64,000 bases of DNA from 66-474 sp044464225 (lineage in GTDB: Bacteria > Pseudomonadota > Gammaproteobacteria > Xanthomonadales > Rhodanobacteraceae): positions 1 through 64,000 of the forward strand of contig JBIQLN010000013.1 of assembly GCA_044464225.1 (NCBI GenBank), read 5' to 3'. The notes beneath the pieces were generated by a model. It was given only the letters and a program-made list of their open reading frames with translations, searched no databases and was not told the origin of the DNA. Both the position numbers and the translations under genes were made by a program. Below, piece after piece: positions 50,151-58,345 of this stretch. Positions within the stretch are counted from its first letter, which is position 1, and each line of letters opens with the position of its first letter.

Positions 50151-50600
50151 TCAGCGGCCGCCGGAACGCTGGCGGGCCTGCGCGTTGTTGGTGGCCTCGT
50201 CGGTGCGACGCTGTTCCTGCCGCACCTGCTTCAACTGCTCGCGCGCGGCGCGCCGGCTGGCGAGGGTGTCGAACGACGAAAGCTGCCTCTGCTGCTGCCG
50301 CCAGAACTGCTGGCTGGCGCTGACCTTGTTGCTGTGCTGCTGCAGCCGGACGCCGGCGCAACCAATGGCATCGTCCAGCGAATGGATGAAGCTCTGGTAG
50401 TTGTTCAACAGGCCGACGTCCATGCCCTGCATCAGGGCATCGTGCAGCCGGCGACGATATTCCTGCTTGTAATGCGTCAGGGTGTCGAGCTGCTTCGCGG
50501 TCTGCTGCTGGCTGCGGCGGTCCTCGGCGAGCGTGCGGCCCGCCTTGTCACGCGCCTTGCGACTTTGCTCGATGAGCGTGTCGAGCGGATTGAACTTCAT
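50151..50600 (-). CDS. fliJ: Flagellar export chaperone-like protein FliJ
   Basis: A 149-residue protein predicted to be one long antiparallel coiled coil, with the FliJ pattern 'NPLDTLIEQSRKARDKAGRT' at the start, then 'QLDTLTHYKQEYRRRLHDAL', and a basic Arg/Gln-rich C-terminus. FliJ couples the FliI ATPase to the export gate. Identity rests on the coiled coil and its position between fliI and fliK. It is preceded by an unusually long 238-base spacer after fliI. Confidence 0.86.
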   Translation of the reverse strand: MKFNPLDTLIEQSRKARDKAGRTLAEDRRSQQQTAKQLDTLTHYKQEYRRRLHDALMQGMDVGLLNNYQSFIHSLDDAIGCAGVRLQQHSNKVSASQQFWRQQQRQLSSFDTLASRRAAREQLKQVRQEQRRTDEATNNAQARQRSGGR

Positions 50601-50838
50601 TGCTTGTCTTCCGGAAAAGCCGCCGCGTGTTGCGGGCGGTCGGGGAATGCCGGGGGCCTTGTCGCGGCCGACGGCGAACGAGGGGCGTGATGCACGAACC
50701 GTGCAAGTCCGCCGATGCGGGCCGGGCCCGGTTGCAGGAATGTGAACCCGGTCCGCTCGATGGTCGGGCCCGTCACAAAAGCTTGCGATCGGGTGCGCGG
50801 CGTCACGTTTTCCCGGGGCCGCGCCTGGGTGGAAGCCT

Positions 50839-52227
50839 TCACGGTTCGTCCCCCACCAGTTGCGCGAGCGCGGCACGAGACAGGTCGATGTCGGCGCGTT
50901 CGTTGATCGCCTGCTGCAGGAAGCTTTCGATCTCGGGATAGCGCGACACGGCTTCGTCCAGCTGCGGGTCGTGGCCGCGGCTGTAGGCGCCCACGCCGAT
51001 CAGGTCACGGTTGCGCTGATACAGCGAGAACAACTGCTTCAATCGCTGCGCCTGCCGCAACTCCGTTTCGTCCACCAGCGCGGTCATCGCACGGCTGATC
51101 GACGCTTCGATGTCGATCGCGGGATAGTGGCCCGATTCGGCGAGCTGGCGCGACAGCACGATGTGGCCGTCCAGGATCGCGCGCGCCGAGTCGGCGATCG
51201 GGTCCTGCTGGTCGTCGCCTTCGGTCAACACGGTGTAGAACGCGGTGATCGAACCACCGCCGTGTTCGGCGTTGCCCGCGCGTTCGACCAGTGCGGGCAA
51301 TTTCGCGAACACCGACGGGGGGTAACCCTTGGTCGCCGGGGGTTCGCCGATCGCGAGCGCGATTTCGCGCTGCGCCATCGCGTAGCGGGTCAAGGAATCC
51401 ATGATCAGCAGCACGCTGTGGCCGGCGTCGCGAAAACCTTCGGCGAGGCGCGTTGCGTAGGCCGCGCCCTGCAGGCGCTGCAGTGGCGAGGTGTCGGCGG
51501 GTGCGGCGACCACGACGGATCGCCGCAACCCTTTGGCACCGAGAATGTTGTCGATGAAATCCTTGACCTCGCGGCCGCGTTCGCCGATCAGCCCGACCAC
51601 GATGCGATCGGCGCTGGTGTAACGCGCCATCATGCCCAGCAGCACCGATTTGCCGACGCCGGAACCCGCGAACAGGCCCATGCGCTGGCCGCGGCCGATG
51701 CACAGCAGCGTGTTGATCGCGCGGATCCCGACGTCGATCTGCGTGTCGATGGGCGCACGCCGGAGTGGATTGATCGAAGGCGCGTGCAGGGTGCGATGCG
51801 GCAGGTCGTCGAGCGGATCCAGACCGTCCAGCGGATAGCCGTTGCCGTCGACCACACGTCCGAGCAGTCCTTCGCCGAGCGGATAACGACGGGTGCCGGT
51901 GCTGCCGTCATCGCCGAGCGGGAAAACGCGCGCGCCGGGCGTCAGGCCGCTGGTTTCCGCGAGCGGCATCAGGAACACGCGTTCGCCGGAGAATCCCACC
52001 ACTTCCGCTTCGGCGAAGCGGGCTTCGCCGGCTTCCAGTTGCGACAATTCGATGCGGCAGCCGCTGCCGAGCGGCACGCGCAACCCCACGGCTTCCAGCA
52101 CGAGTCCGGTGGCGCGTACGATGCGGCCGCTGGTTTGCCAATTCGGCACCCCGCCGACGCGTTCGCGCACCTTGCCCAGCACGGCCTGCCAGTGCTCGCT
52201 GTGGCGATGGGCCTCGACCGCGCTCAT
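50839..52227 (-). CDS. fliI: Flagellum-specific ATPase FliI
   Basis: A 462-residue F1-beta-like hexameric ATPase of the export apparatus. Walker A 'AGSGVGKS' is at residues 187-194 and Walker B 'HSVLLIMDSLTRYAMAQRE' follows, with the family tail 'DEAVSRYPEIESFLQQ'. The length is typical. It overlaps the end of fliH by 4 bases (ATGA). The following gap before fliJ (50601-50838) contains no gene, only a TGCACG-AAC-CGTGCA palindrome at 50691-50705. Confidence 0.96.
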   Translation of the reverse strand: MSAVEAHRHSEHWQAVLGKVRERVGGVPNWQTSGRIVRATGLVLEAVGLRVPLGSGCRIELSQLEAGEARFAEAEVVGFSGERVFLMPLAETSGLTPGARVFPLGDDGSTGTRRYPLGEGLLGRVVDGNGYPLDGLDPLDDLPHRTLHAPSINPLRRAPIDTQIDVGIRAINTLLCIGRGQRMGLFAGSGVGKSVLLGMMARYTSADRIVVGLIGERGREVKDFIDNILGAKGLRRSVVVAAPADTSPLQRLQGAAYATRLAEGFRDAGHSVLLIMDSLTRYAMAQREIALAIGEPPATKGYPPSVFAKLPALVERAGNAEHGGGSITAFYTVLTEGDDQQDPIADSARAILDGHIVLSRQLAESGHYPAIDIEASISRAMTALVDETELRQAQRLKQLFSLYQRNRDLIGVGAYSRGHDPQLDEAVSRYPEIESFLQQAINERADIDLSRAALAQLVGDEP

Positions 52228-52967
52228 GGAGCGCGCTTCCGGGTACGCCGCGGTTTGGCGTCGCGGATGGGCGCGCTGCCGTAACGGCGCGCGCGCGCCA
52301 GCAACGCCTGCCAGCGCACTTCGCGGGTGGCGTTGAGTTCACCTTCGGGACCGGTGACGCGGCAACCGCCACGTTCGATCGTCGCATCGGCCTGGGTCTT
52401 CCAGCCGGCGGTGCCGAGTTCATCCGCCAGTTGCGCGTCGACCAGCGCGAGATCGTCCGGATGCAGGCGCAGACAAGGCTGGCCGCTGAACAGGGGTTCT
52501 TCGCGGAGCAGGTCGCGGATCAGTGTCCTGATCTGTTCCGGCTTGGCCTGCAGCGCCTCGCCTGCCAGCTGCCGACCGGCTGCCAGTGCCACATCGGCGA
52601 GGCTGTCGCCGATGTCGGTGTCGAGCTGGTCCAGCGCTTCGCGCAAGCCTTCGATCAGCGCGACCAGCGGTTCGATGAGTTCCCGCCGGCGTTCGGCAAG
52701 CTCGCGTTCGCCGGCTTCGCGGCCGGCCTGCAGGCCTTCGGCATGGCCCTTCTCGAGGCCTTCGGCGAAGCCGGCCGTGTAGCCTTCCTGGTGTGCGGTG
52801 GCGAGGGTTTTTTCGCGCAGTGCATGCAGTTCCGCCTCTCGCTGCGAAGCCTGCTCGTCGCCCGCGTCGCCCTTGCCGCGCGCAGCTTCGGCCACGACGA
52901 TTTCCGCCAGTTCGCCCATGCGCCATGGCTGCCAGGACCGGGCGTTGTCGGAGGCACCGTCAGACAT
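52224..52967 (-). CDS. fliH: Flagellar export regulator FliH
   Basis: A 247-residue peripheral-stalk protein that binds and restrains FliI. It contains the FliH Gly-repeat helix ('GYTAGFAEGLEKGHAEGLQA', GxxxG-type, residues 62-81) and the C-terminal V-type-ATPase-E-like domain with 'CLRLHPDDLALVDAQLADEL'. The ATG at 52967 overlaps fliG by 8 bases, and its end overlaps fliI by 4, consistent with translational coupling. Confidence 0.92.
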   Translation of the reverse strand: MSDGASDNARSWQPWRMGELAEIVVAEAARGKGDAGDEQASQREAELHALREKTLATAHQEGYTAGFAEGLEKGHAEGLQAGREAGERELAERRRELIEPLVALIEGLREALDQLDTDIGDSLADVALAAGRQLAGEALQAKPEQIRTLIRDLLREEPLFSGQPCLRLHPDDLALVDAQLADELGTAGWKTQADATIERGGCRVTGPEGELNATREVRWQALLARARRYGSAPIRDAKPRRTRKRAP

Positions 52968-53964
52968 ATGCGTCGTCGCCGCCGCCCAGCACGATCTCGC
53001 CGTCGTTGGCGAGCTTGCGCACCACCAGCAGGATCGCCTTCTGCTCCTTCTCGACCTGCGACATGCGCACCGGTCCACTGCCCTCCATGTCTTCGCGCAA
53101 CAGGTCGGCCGCGCGCGTGGACATGTTCTTGAGGAACTTCTCGCGCAGCGCTTCCGGGGCGCCCTTCAACGCGAACTTCAGCGAGTTGGTGTCGATTTCC
53201 TTCAGCAGGCGCTGGATGCCCAGGTCGTCCATTTCGATCAGGTTGTCGAACAGGAACATCTCGTCGATGATGCTTTGCGCAAGATCCTTGTTGTGCGCGC
53301 GCACGCTTTCGATGACGGCTTCTTCCTGCGCCGAGTTCATCAGGTTGAGGATCTCGGCCGCGGTATGTACGCCGCCCATCTTGCTGCGGCGCAGGTTCTG
53401 GCCGTCCAGCATGTTGCCCAGCACCTCGGTGAGTTCCTGCAGCGCGGCCGGCTGCACGCCGCTGAACGTGGCGATGCGCAGCACCACGTCGTTGCGCAGC
53501 TTTTCCTCGAAGGTGGCCAGCACGTCCGCGGCCTGGCGGCGCTCCAGGTGCACCAGGATCGTGGCGATGATCTGCGGGTGTTCCTCGCGGATCATTTCCG
53601 AAACGGTCGCCGCTTCCATCAGGTTCAGCGCGTCGATCCCGGAATTGGCGCCGTTGTTGTCCATGATGTCGACCAGCAGGCTGGCCGCGCGTTCGGTGCC
53701 CAGGGCCTTTTCCAGCACCGCCCGGATGTGCTCGGTGGAATTGAGGTTCAACGCGGCGAATTGCTCGGCCTCGTCCTGGAACTCGTTCAGGACCTGGTGC
53801 ATGTCTTCGTGCGAGACGTTGTCCAGCCGGGCCATTTCCTGGCTGACTTCCTGGACTTCGCGCGCAGGCAGTTGGCGCAGCACCATTGCCGCGCTCTCGT
53901 CGTCGAGCGCCAGCAGCAGGATCGCGCTGCGGCGGAGATGGGTCATGGTCGAATTACTGGCCAT
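52960..53964 (-). CDS. fliG: Flagellar motor switch protein FliG
   Basis: A 334-residue C-ring protein linking FliF to FliM and generating torque with the stator. The N-terminal domain starts 'RRSAILLLALDDESAAMVLR'. The middle carries 'EEHPQIIATILVHLERRQAA' (the EHPQ motif). The C-terminal domain carries the charged torque helix near 'LKFALKGAPEALREKFLKNM'. It overlaps fliF by 11 bases and fliH by 8. Confidence 0.96.
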   Translation of the reverse strand: MASNSTMTHLRRSAILLLALDDESAAMVLRQLPAREVQEVSQEMARLDNVSHEDMHQVLNEFQDEAEQFAALNLNSTEHIRAVLEKALGTERAASLLVDIMDNNGANSGIDALNLMEAATVSEMIREEHPQIIATILVHLERRQAADVLATFEEKLRNDVVLRIATFSGVQPAALQELTEVLGNMLDGQNLRRSKMGGVHTAAEILNLMNSAQEEAVIESVRAHNKDLAQSIIDEMFLFDNLIEMDDLGIQRLLKEIDTNSLKFALKGAPEALREKFLKNMSTRAADLLREDMEGSGPVRMSQVEKEQKAILLVVRKLANDGEIVLGGGDDAYV

Positions 53965-55660
53965 CGCGCTTCATCCAGTTGCGTACGATCATCGCCACCA
54001 GGGCCGGGTCCTTCTTGGCCATGTCCTTCAGGTCGTTGAGGCCGTGTTCGTAGGTGGAGGCCTTGCGTTGCGGCCTGCGCGGCACCGGCACGTCATCCGG
54101 TGACGCCGTGCCGGCCCCGGCGGCGGACGCCGCGGGCGCACTCGTGGCAATGGCGAGCCAGCGTTGCCGCAACGGCTTCACCACCATCCGGTACAGCACG
54201 ATCGCGGCGATCAACACCAGCAGGTAGCGGCCGAGCGTGCCCAACAGGCTGAACCAGTCGAACTGCCTCCACCACGATTCCTGGTCGGCTGCATTGGCCG
54301 AGGTGCTGAAGGCACTGTTGACCACCGCCAGCGTGTCGCCGCGCGGCTGCGAGAAACCCATGGCCTCGCGGGTCAGGTCCTCGATCTGCTTCATCGTGGT
54401 GGGGTCCAGCGCAACGGGCTTGATGCTGCCGTCCTTCTGCTTCTGCTCGCGGTAATTCACCACCACCGCGACCGACAACCGCTGCACCGCCCCGAGACTG
54501 TGCTGGGTGTGGGTGATGTTCCGGTCGAGTTCGTAATTGGTGGTGCTTTCACGATGCAGGTCGCCGCGTTGCGGGTCGGCATCGCTGGTGGCTGTTGTCT
54601 TGCCGTTCGGCGCGCCGGTGGAAGCCGCACTGCCGGGCGGGTTGTTGATCGGGGAAGCTGCCGAGCCCGGCGGGGTATTGGTGAGCGCTCCGGGAATGCC
54701 GCCCGGGCCGCCTTCACCGTCCGCGCGCGTGAAATCCACCTGATGGCTGCGCACTGCGGCGGGGTTGTTGCCCTGGTTGGGGCCGTAGTGCTCGTCGGTT
54801 TCCTCGCGGCGGTTGAAATCCACTTGCGCGGTGACCTGCGCGTGCACGTTGCCGGCGCCGAGTATCGGGGTGAGGATGTTTTCGATGCGCTGCTGGTAGC
54901 GGTGTTCCACTTCGCGCACGTAATCGAGCTGGGTGCCGTCGAGGTCGGCATCGGCGCCGTTGCGGGTCAGGAGATGGCCGTTCTGGTCGACCACCGTGAC
55001 GTTGTCGGCGGCAAGGTCGCGCACGCTGGAGGACACCATGTGCACGATCGCGTTGACCTGGCCTTCGCCCAGCGCGCGGCCGGGACGCAGCGTCAGCACC
55101 ACGGTGGCCTTGGCGGGCTGGCGCTCGCGCACGAACAGCGAATCCTTGGGCAGCGCCAGGTGCACGCGCGCGCTTTGCACCGGATCCAGCACTTCGATGG
55201 AGTTGGCCAGTTCGCCCTGGAGGCCGCGCTGGTAATTGACCTGTTCGGCAAACTGGCTGATGCCGAACGGCTGCTTGTCCATGATCGCGAAGCCGACGTT
55301 GCCTGCTTGCGGCAGGCCCTGCTCGGCCAGCTTCAGGCGCAGGTTGTAGACCTTGTCGGACGGCACCATCAGGGCGTGGCCGCCCTGTGCGAATTTGTAC
55401 GGGATGCCTTGTTGCTCCAGCGCGCTGATGATCTTGCCGCCATCGCTGTCGCTCAAGTTGCTGTACAGCACGCGGTAATCGGGGCCGCCGGCCCACAGCA
55501 CCAGCGCGGCGATGATCGCCACGACCATCGCGCCGCCCACCAGCAACGGGATCAGCGGATTGCGTTTCGTCCACGCCATCCCGCGGTCGAGCATGGCGCG
55601 GCCGCCCTGGCCGAGATTCTTCATGCCGCCGGTGGCGACGCTGGCATCGTTTCCGCTCAC
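53954..55660 (-). CDS. fliF: Flagellar MS-ring protein FliF
   Basis: A 568-residue inner-membrane ring protein. The first membrane helix ('LIPLLVGGAMVVAIIAALVL') and second ('LGRYLLVLIAAIVLYRMVVK', near residue 475) bracket the periplasmic ring-building motifs, which include 'YRVLYSNLSDSDGGKIISAL' and 'ARVHLALPKDSLFVRERQPA'. The C-terminal FliG-binding segment ('LKDMAKKDPALVAMIVRNWM') is present. The start is the GTG at 55660 with GGGAAA upstream; an internal ATG 12 codons later lacks a ribosome site. It is the first gene of the 13-gene fliF-fliR operon. Confidence 0.94.
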   Translation of the reverse strand: MSGNDASVATGGMKNLGQGGRAMLDRGMAWTKRNPLIPLLVGGAMVVAIIAALVLWAGGPDYRVLYSNLSDSDGGKIISALEQQGIPYKFAQGGHALMVPSDKVYNLRLKLAEQGLPQAGNVGFAIMDKQPFGISQFAEQVNYQRGLQGELANSIEVLDPVQSARVHLALPKDSLFVRERQPAKATVVLTLRPGRALGEGQVNAIVHMVSSSVRDLAADNVTVVDQNGHLLTRNGADADLDGTQLDYVREVEHRYQQRIENILTPILGAGNVHAQVTAQVDFNRREETDEHYGPNQGNNPAAVRSHQVDFTRADGEGGPGGIPGALTNTPPGSAASPINNPPGSAASTGAPNGKTTATSDADPQRGDLHRESTTNYELDRNITHTQHSLGAVQRLSVAVVVNYREQKQKDGSIKPVALDPTTMKQIEDLTREAMGFSQPRGDTLAVVNSAFSTSANAADQESWWRQFDWFSLLGTLGRYLLVLIAAIVLYRMVVKPLRQRWLAIATSAPAASAAGAGTASPDDVPVPRRPQRKASTYEHGLNDLKDMAKKDPALVAMIVRNWMKRDGQ

Positions 55661-55799
55661 TGGCGGTTTCCCGGCCTGCGGTGCGAGCGGGGCAATGGCG
55701 ATGCGGGTTGCAGTTCGAATGGCATGGCAAACGTGTCGTGGGTCTGCGGTTCCGTTCCCATGCGTGCGGAACGGGCTTTGACGATGGTGGCCATTATGG

Positions 55800-55814
55800 G
55801 CAAGGGCATTTCCA
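55800..55814 (-). promoter_or_regulatory. Candidate sigma-54 promoter of the fliF operon
   Basis: On the minus strand TGG-N9-TTGC has the strict GG-N10-GC spacing of sigma-54 promoters (TGGAAATGCCCTTGC). The -12 half is perfect, and the -24 half keeps TGG but not the following CAC. It lies 140 bases before fliF, in the divergent fliE-fliF region. FleQ/RpoN control of this operon is usual in relatives. Confidence 0.4.
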
Positions 55815-55914
55815 GCCAATCGCAAGAAAAGCCCATCGTTTTGATGCCATTTGCGGACATGGAGGCCTGCGACCCGCTGCTAGTCTTTGCCCCGCATCAA
55901 TGAGGAGGAGTCCC

Positions 55915-56235
55915 ATGAATTCGGTCGGCATGCAGGGCGTGGTCCAGCAGATGAAGGCGCTGGCGGCACAGGCCGGCGGGGCGCCCGCGAAAGCGGCGAC
56001 GGCCACCGGCACCGGCGGCTTCGGCCAGGCCATGCGTGCGTCGTTGAATCGCATCAACGACATGCAGCAGGCGGCCACCGGCGAAGCCCAGGCGTTTCAG
56101 GCGGGCAAGCCGGGCGTGGCGTTGTACGACGTGATGATCGACACGCAGGAAGCGAGCCTCGCGTTCCAGATGGGCGTGCAGGTGCGCAACCGCCTGGTGA
56201 ACGCGTACAAGGAAGTGATGAACATGCAGGTGTAG
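55915..56235 (+). CDS. fliE: Flagellar hook-basal body protein FliE
   Basis: A 106-residue MS-ring/rod junction protein. It ends with the FliE signature 'DVMIDTQEASLAFQMGVQVR' and 'NRLVNAYKEVMNMQV', and the mid-part 'FGQAMRASLNRINDMQQAA' is typical. A strong GAGGAGGAG ribosome site precedes the ATG at 55915. It is transcribed alone, divergent from fliF as in enterics, and converges on the flagellin-tail gene. Confidence 0.95.
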   Translation: MNSVGMQGVVQQMKALAAQAGGAPAKAATATGTGGFGQAMRASLNRINDMQQAATGEAQAFQAGKPGVALYDVMIDTQEASLAFQMGVQVRNRLVNAYKEVMNMQV

Positions 56236-56304
56236 GCGATGCCGCGCCCCTGACCGGCAGCCCCGGAGATCACGCAGCGAAAGCGGCCCCGCGGCGACAA
56301 GAGG

Positions 56305-56341
56305 TGCACGACCGGATCGTGCACGGGAACCATGGGTTCCA
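56305..56341. terminator. Two hairpins between convergent fliE and flagellin-tail gene
   Basis: Perfect stems GTGCACGA/TCGTGCAC (56305-56325) and GGAACC/GGTTCC (56327-56341) lie in the 185-base convergent gap. Neither is followed by a U-tract in either direction, so they may serve as weak bidirectional 3'-end structures. Confidence 0.4.
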
Positions 56342-56420
56342 TCCCGTCATCGAAACCAGAGCCGGCCATCACGAAGCGCCGCCAGCCGCCTGGGTCCAGT
56401 GGACAGCGACGCCGTGCCCC

Positions 56421-56933
56421 TCAGCGGAGCAGGGCCAGCACGGTTTGCGCGGAAAGATTGGCCTGCGAACCCACCGCCGCCTCGGGCTGCCGGCGGATGT
56501 GTGCATGGGTGGCGCGGGAACTCGCGACGGCATGTCCGGTTTCCGTCAACACAGGGTGCGGCGCCGGCAGGTCGCGCGGCGCATGTCCGGACAATTGCAC
56601 CTCGACACCGTCATCGGCGGCATCCGCGTCCGTCGCGGCGGTGTCGTCCGGCCCGGGTGTCCCGGGCAGCACGGATTTCACCGGGCCATGCACCACGTCC
56701 ACCATTGCGGCGTCCACGAAACCGCCCGTGCGCGAAAACGTCAGCCCGTGGCCGCTGCCGGCGTCGACGCGGTAATAGTTGCCGTCGCTGGCGAGTGCCG
56801 CGTAACCCGAACCGTCCTTCAGGGCGAACACCTTTCCCGTGATCGGCTGCGGGGGGTGGCCGCCTTGCCGGGCGGAGGCGCGCGGCGCGTCGGAAAGGCC
56901 CGCAAGGGGCGCGATGGTATCGATCGGTGGCAT
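56421..56933 (-). CDS. Flagellin-tail protein under sigma-28 control (novel)
   Basis: A 170-residue protein I do not recognise as a named family. Its last 14 residues (QANLSAQTVLALLR, 157-170) match 10 of 14 with the end of the adjacent flagellin (QANQVPQTVLSLLR). The N-terminus (MPPIDTIAPLAG) faintly echoes flagellin's MAVINTNITALIG. The middle has a beta-type stretch 'GYAALASDGNYYRVDAGSGH' (44-63), then an acidic linker 'DDTAATDADAADDG'. The D1 helices of flagellin are absent. The ATG at 56933 has GAGGAG upstream, and a clear sigma-28 promoter drives it alone. It may be an exported or FliS-binding accessory, or the remnant of a second flagellin. Confidence 0.72.
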   Translation of the reverse strand: MPPIDTIAPLAGLSDAPRASARQGGHPPQPITGKVFALKDGSGYAALASDGNYYRVDAGSGHGLTFSRTGGFVDAAMVDVVHGPVKSVLPGTPGPDDTAATDADAADDGVEVQLSGHAPRDLPAPHPVLTETGHAVASSRATHAHIRRQPEAAVGSQANLSAQTVLALLR

Positions 56934-57046
56934 GGTTGGGGCTCCTCTTCTGCTGGTTCGAACAGTCCTGCCGCAAAGCCCCCACACGTGGATGCATCAG
57001 CTCCCCGCTGCAACGCCGGCACCTCGAAAACAATCCGTCACGACAT

Positions 57047-57073
57047 CCATCGGCCGTCCGGCGGATTTCTTTA
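57047..57073 (-). promoter_or_regulatory. Sigma-28 (FliA) promoter of the flagellin-tail gene
   Basis: On the minus strand TAAAGAAA, 11 bases, GCCGATGG. The same -35 octamer occurs before fliC. It lies 114 bases before the start codon, just beyond the fliC terminator. Confidence 0.85.
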
Positions 57074-57085
57074 GGGGCACGCCAT

Positions 57086-57113
57086 AAAAAAAAGGCCCTG
57101 CAGAAGCAGGGCC
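57086..57113 (-). terminator. Rho-independent terminator of fliC
   Basis: A perfect 8-base stem GGCCCTGC/GCAGGGCC with a 4-base loop is followed by U-rich sequence on the minus strand (the complement of an A-run at 57086-57093). It lies 55 bases after the fliC stop codon and before the next sigma-28 promoter. Confidence 0.93.
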
Positions 57114-57167
57114 TTGAGGACGCCCGGATGGGCGTGTGGGAGGGGGAGGACCCACCCGGGACGCTTT

Positions 57168-57986
57168 TTAGCGGAGCAGCGAGAGGACCGTCTGGGGGAC
57201 CTGGTTGGCCTGGGCGAGCACCGAGGTACCGGCCTGCTGCAGGATCTGCGCGCGGGTCATGTTGGACACTTCCACCGCGTAGTCGGCGTCCTGGATGCGG
57301 GACTGTGCGGCCGACAGGTTGGTGGTGGTGGCGGCGAGGTTGGTGATGGCGGACTGGAAGCGGTTCTGGGCTGCGCCGAGATCCGAACGCATGCCGTCGA
57401 CCTTGGCGATGGCGGCATCGAGGGTGGCGAGCGCGTCGCTGGCGACGCCCGTCGAGACGCTGAAGCTGGCGACCGAGAGCGTGGAGGTGCTGACCTTGGA
57501 GAGCGCCAGGCTGATGGTTTCGCCGTCGTTGGCGCCGACCTGGATCTTGATGGTGGCGGCACTGCCGGAGACGTTCAGCACCTTCTTGCCGTTGAAGCTG
57601 GTCTGGGTGCCGATGCGGTTGATTTCATCCAGGCGCTGGGTGATTTCCTTCTGGATGGAAGCCAGGTCCGTGCTGGTGTTGGTGCCGTTGGCGGCCTGCA
57701 CGGTCAACTGGCGGATGCGCTGCAGGTTGTCGTTGACCTGACCCAGCGCGCCTTCGGCGGTCTGCGACAGCGAGATGCCGTCGTTGGCGTTGCGCTGGGC
57801 CTGGGACAGACCGGTGATCTGCGAGCCCATGCGGTTGGCGATGGCCTGGCCGGCGGCGTCGTCGGCGGCGGAGTTGATGCGCAGGCCCGACGACAGACGT
57901 TCCATCGCGGTCTGCAGGGCGCCCTGTGAGCGGTTCAGGTTTTGCTGGCCGATCAGAGCGGTAATGTTGGTGTTGATGACTGCCAT
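57168..57986 (-). CDS. fliC: Flagellin FliC (short, D0-D1 only)
   Basis: A 272-residue filament subunit. The N-terminal D0-D1 'MAVINTNITALIGQQNLNRS' and 'ERLSSGLRINSAADDAAGQA' (flg22/TLR5 region), with 'LQRIRQLTVQAANG', and the C-terminal 'DADYAVEVSNMTRAQILQQA' followed by 'QANQVPQTVLSLLR' are all present. Only about 50 residues lie between the two D1 halves, so D2/D3 domains are missing. Ser and Thr are plentiful there ('SKVSTSTLSVASFSVSTGVA') and could be glycan sites. It has its own sigma-28 promoter and terminator, so it is monocistronic. It lies directly downstream of the modification cassette. Confidence 0.97.
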   Translation of the reverse strand: MAVINTNITALIGQQNLNRSQGALQTAMERLSSGLRINSAADDAAGQAIANRMGSQITGLSQAQRNANDGISLSQTAEGALGQVNDNLQRIRQLTVQAANGTNTSTDLASIQKEITQRLDEINRIGTQTSFNGKKVLNVSGSAATIKIQVGANDGETISLALSKVSTSTLSVASFSVSTGVASDALATLDAAIAKVDGMRSDLGAAQNRFQSAITNLAATTTNLSAAQSRIQDADYAVEVSNMTRAQILQQAGTSVLAQANQVPQTVLSLLR

Positions 57987-58102
57987 GACATTATCCTTTC
58001 GTGTGGTGGTTGGATTGAGAGCCGCTCTGCGGCGTTCCTCAAAAGGTCGGTCCGGGCATCCGCGTCGAGCAGGATCACCACGCTGCCAGCCTTCGTGAAT
58101 GT

Positions 58103-58129
58103 TTTTCGGCGCAACCGAAGATTTCTTTA
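58103..58129 (-). promoter_or_regulatory. Sigma-28 (FliA) promoter of fliC
   Basis: On the minus strand TAAAGAAA, 11 bases, GCCGAAAA. It lies 117 bases before fliC, giving a long untranslated leader similar in length to that of the flagellin-tail gene. Confidence 0.9.
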
Positions 58130-58267
58130 GAGGGGCAGGCGGCGAAATTGCGGCACGGGTCGCGGAATGGCCGCGGTTGCACGTACTTCAGTCGCGCCTT
58201 TCGAACACGCAGGAGAACAAGAATGCGCCGGAGGGCCACGCCGCTGCCGGATATCGGCACTGCAAAG

Positions 58268-58301
58268 CCGCCCGTTCCGGAGGGCGCCACACTCCGGGCG
58301 G
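58268..58301 (-). terminator. Possible terminator hairpin after the modification cassette
   Basis: CCGCCCG/CGGGCGG (7-base stem) encloses a 20-base loop with a smaller GGAG/CTCC pairing. It lies 45 bases after the last cassette gene, in the 359-base gap before fliC. It is followed by CTTTGC rather than a U-run, so termination is uncertain. The remainder of this gap holds the fliC promoter and leader. Confidence 0.35.
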
Positions 58302-58345
58302 GACGAGCGACGGATCAGGATGGGTTGCGGGATTCCCGCGCCGCC

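Noticed and set aside
55696..55712. TGGCGATGCGGGTTGCA as a sigma-54 promoter for fliE
   Set aside because: The GG to GC spacing is 11 rather than the strictly required 10.
54164..55903. A 579-codon plus-strand open frame opposite fliF
   Set aside because: It is antisense to fliF along its whole length, has no recognisable domain, and its composition is typical of shadow frames.
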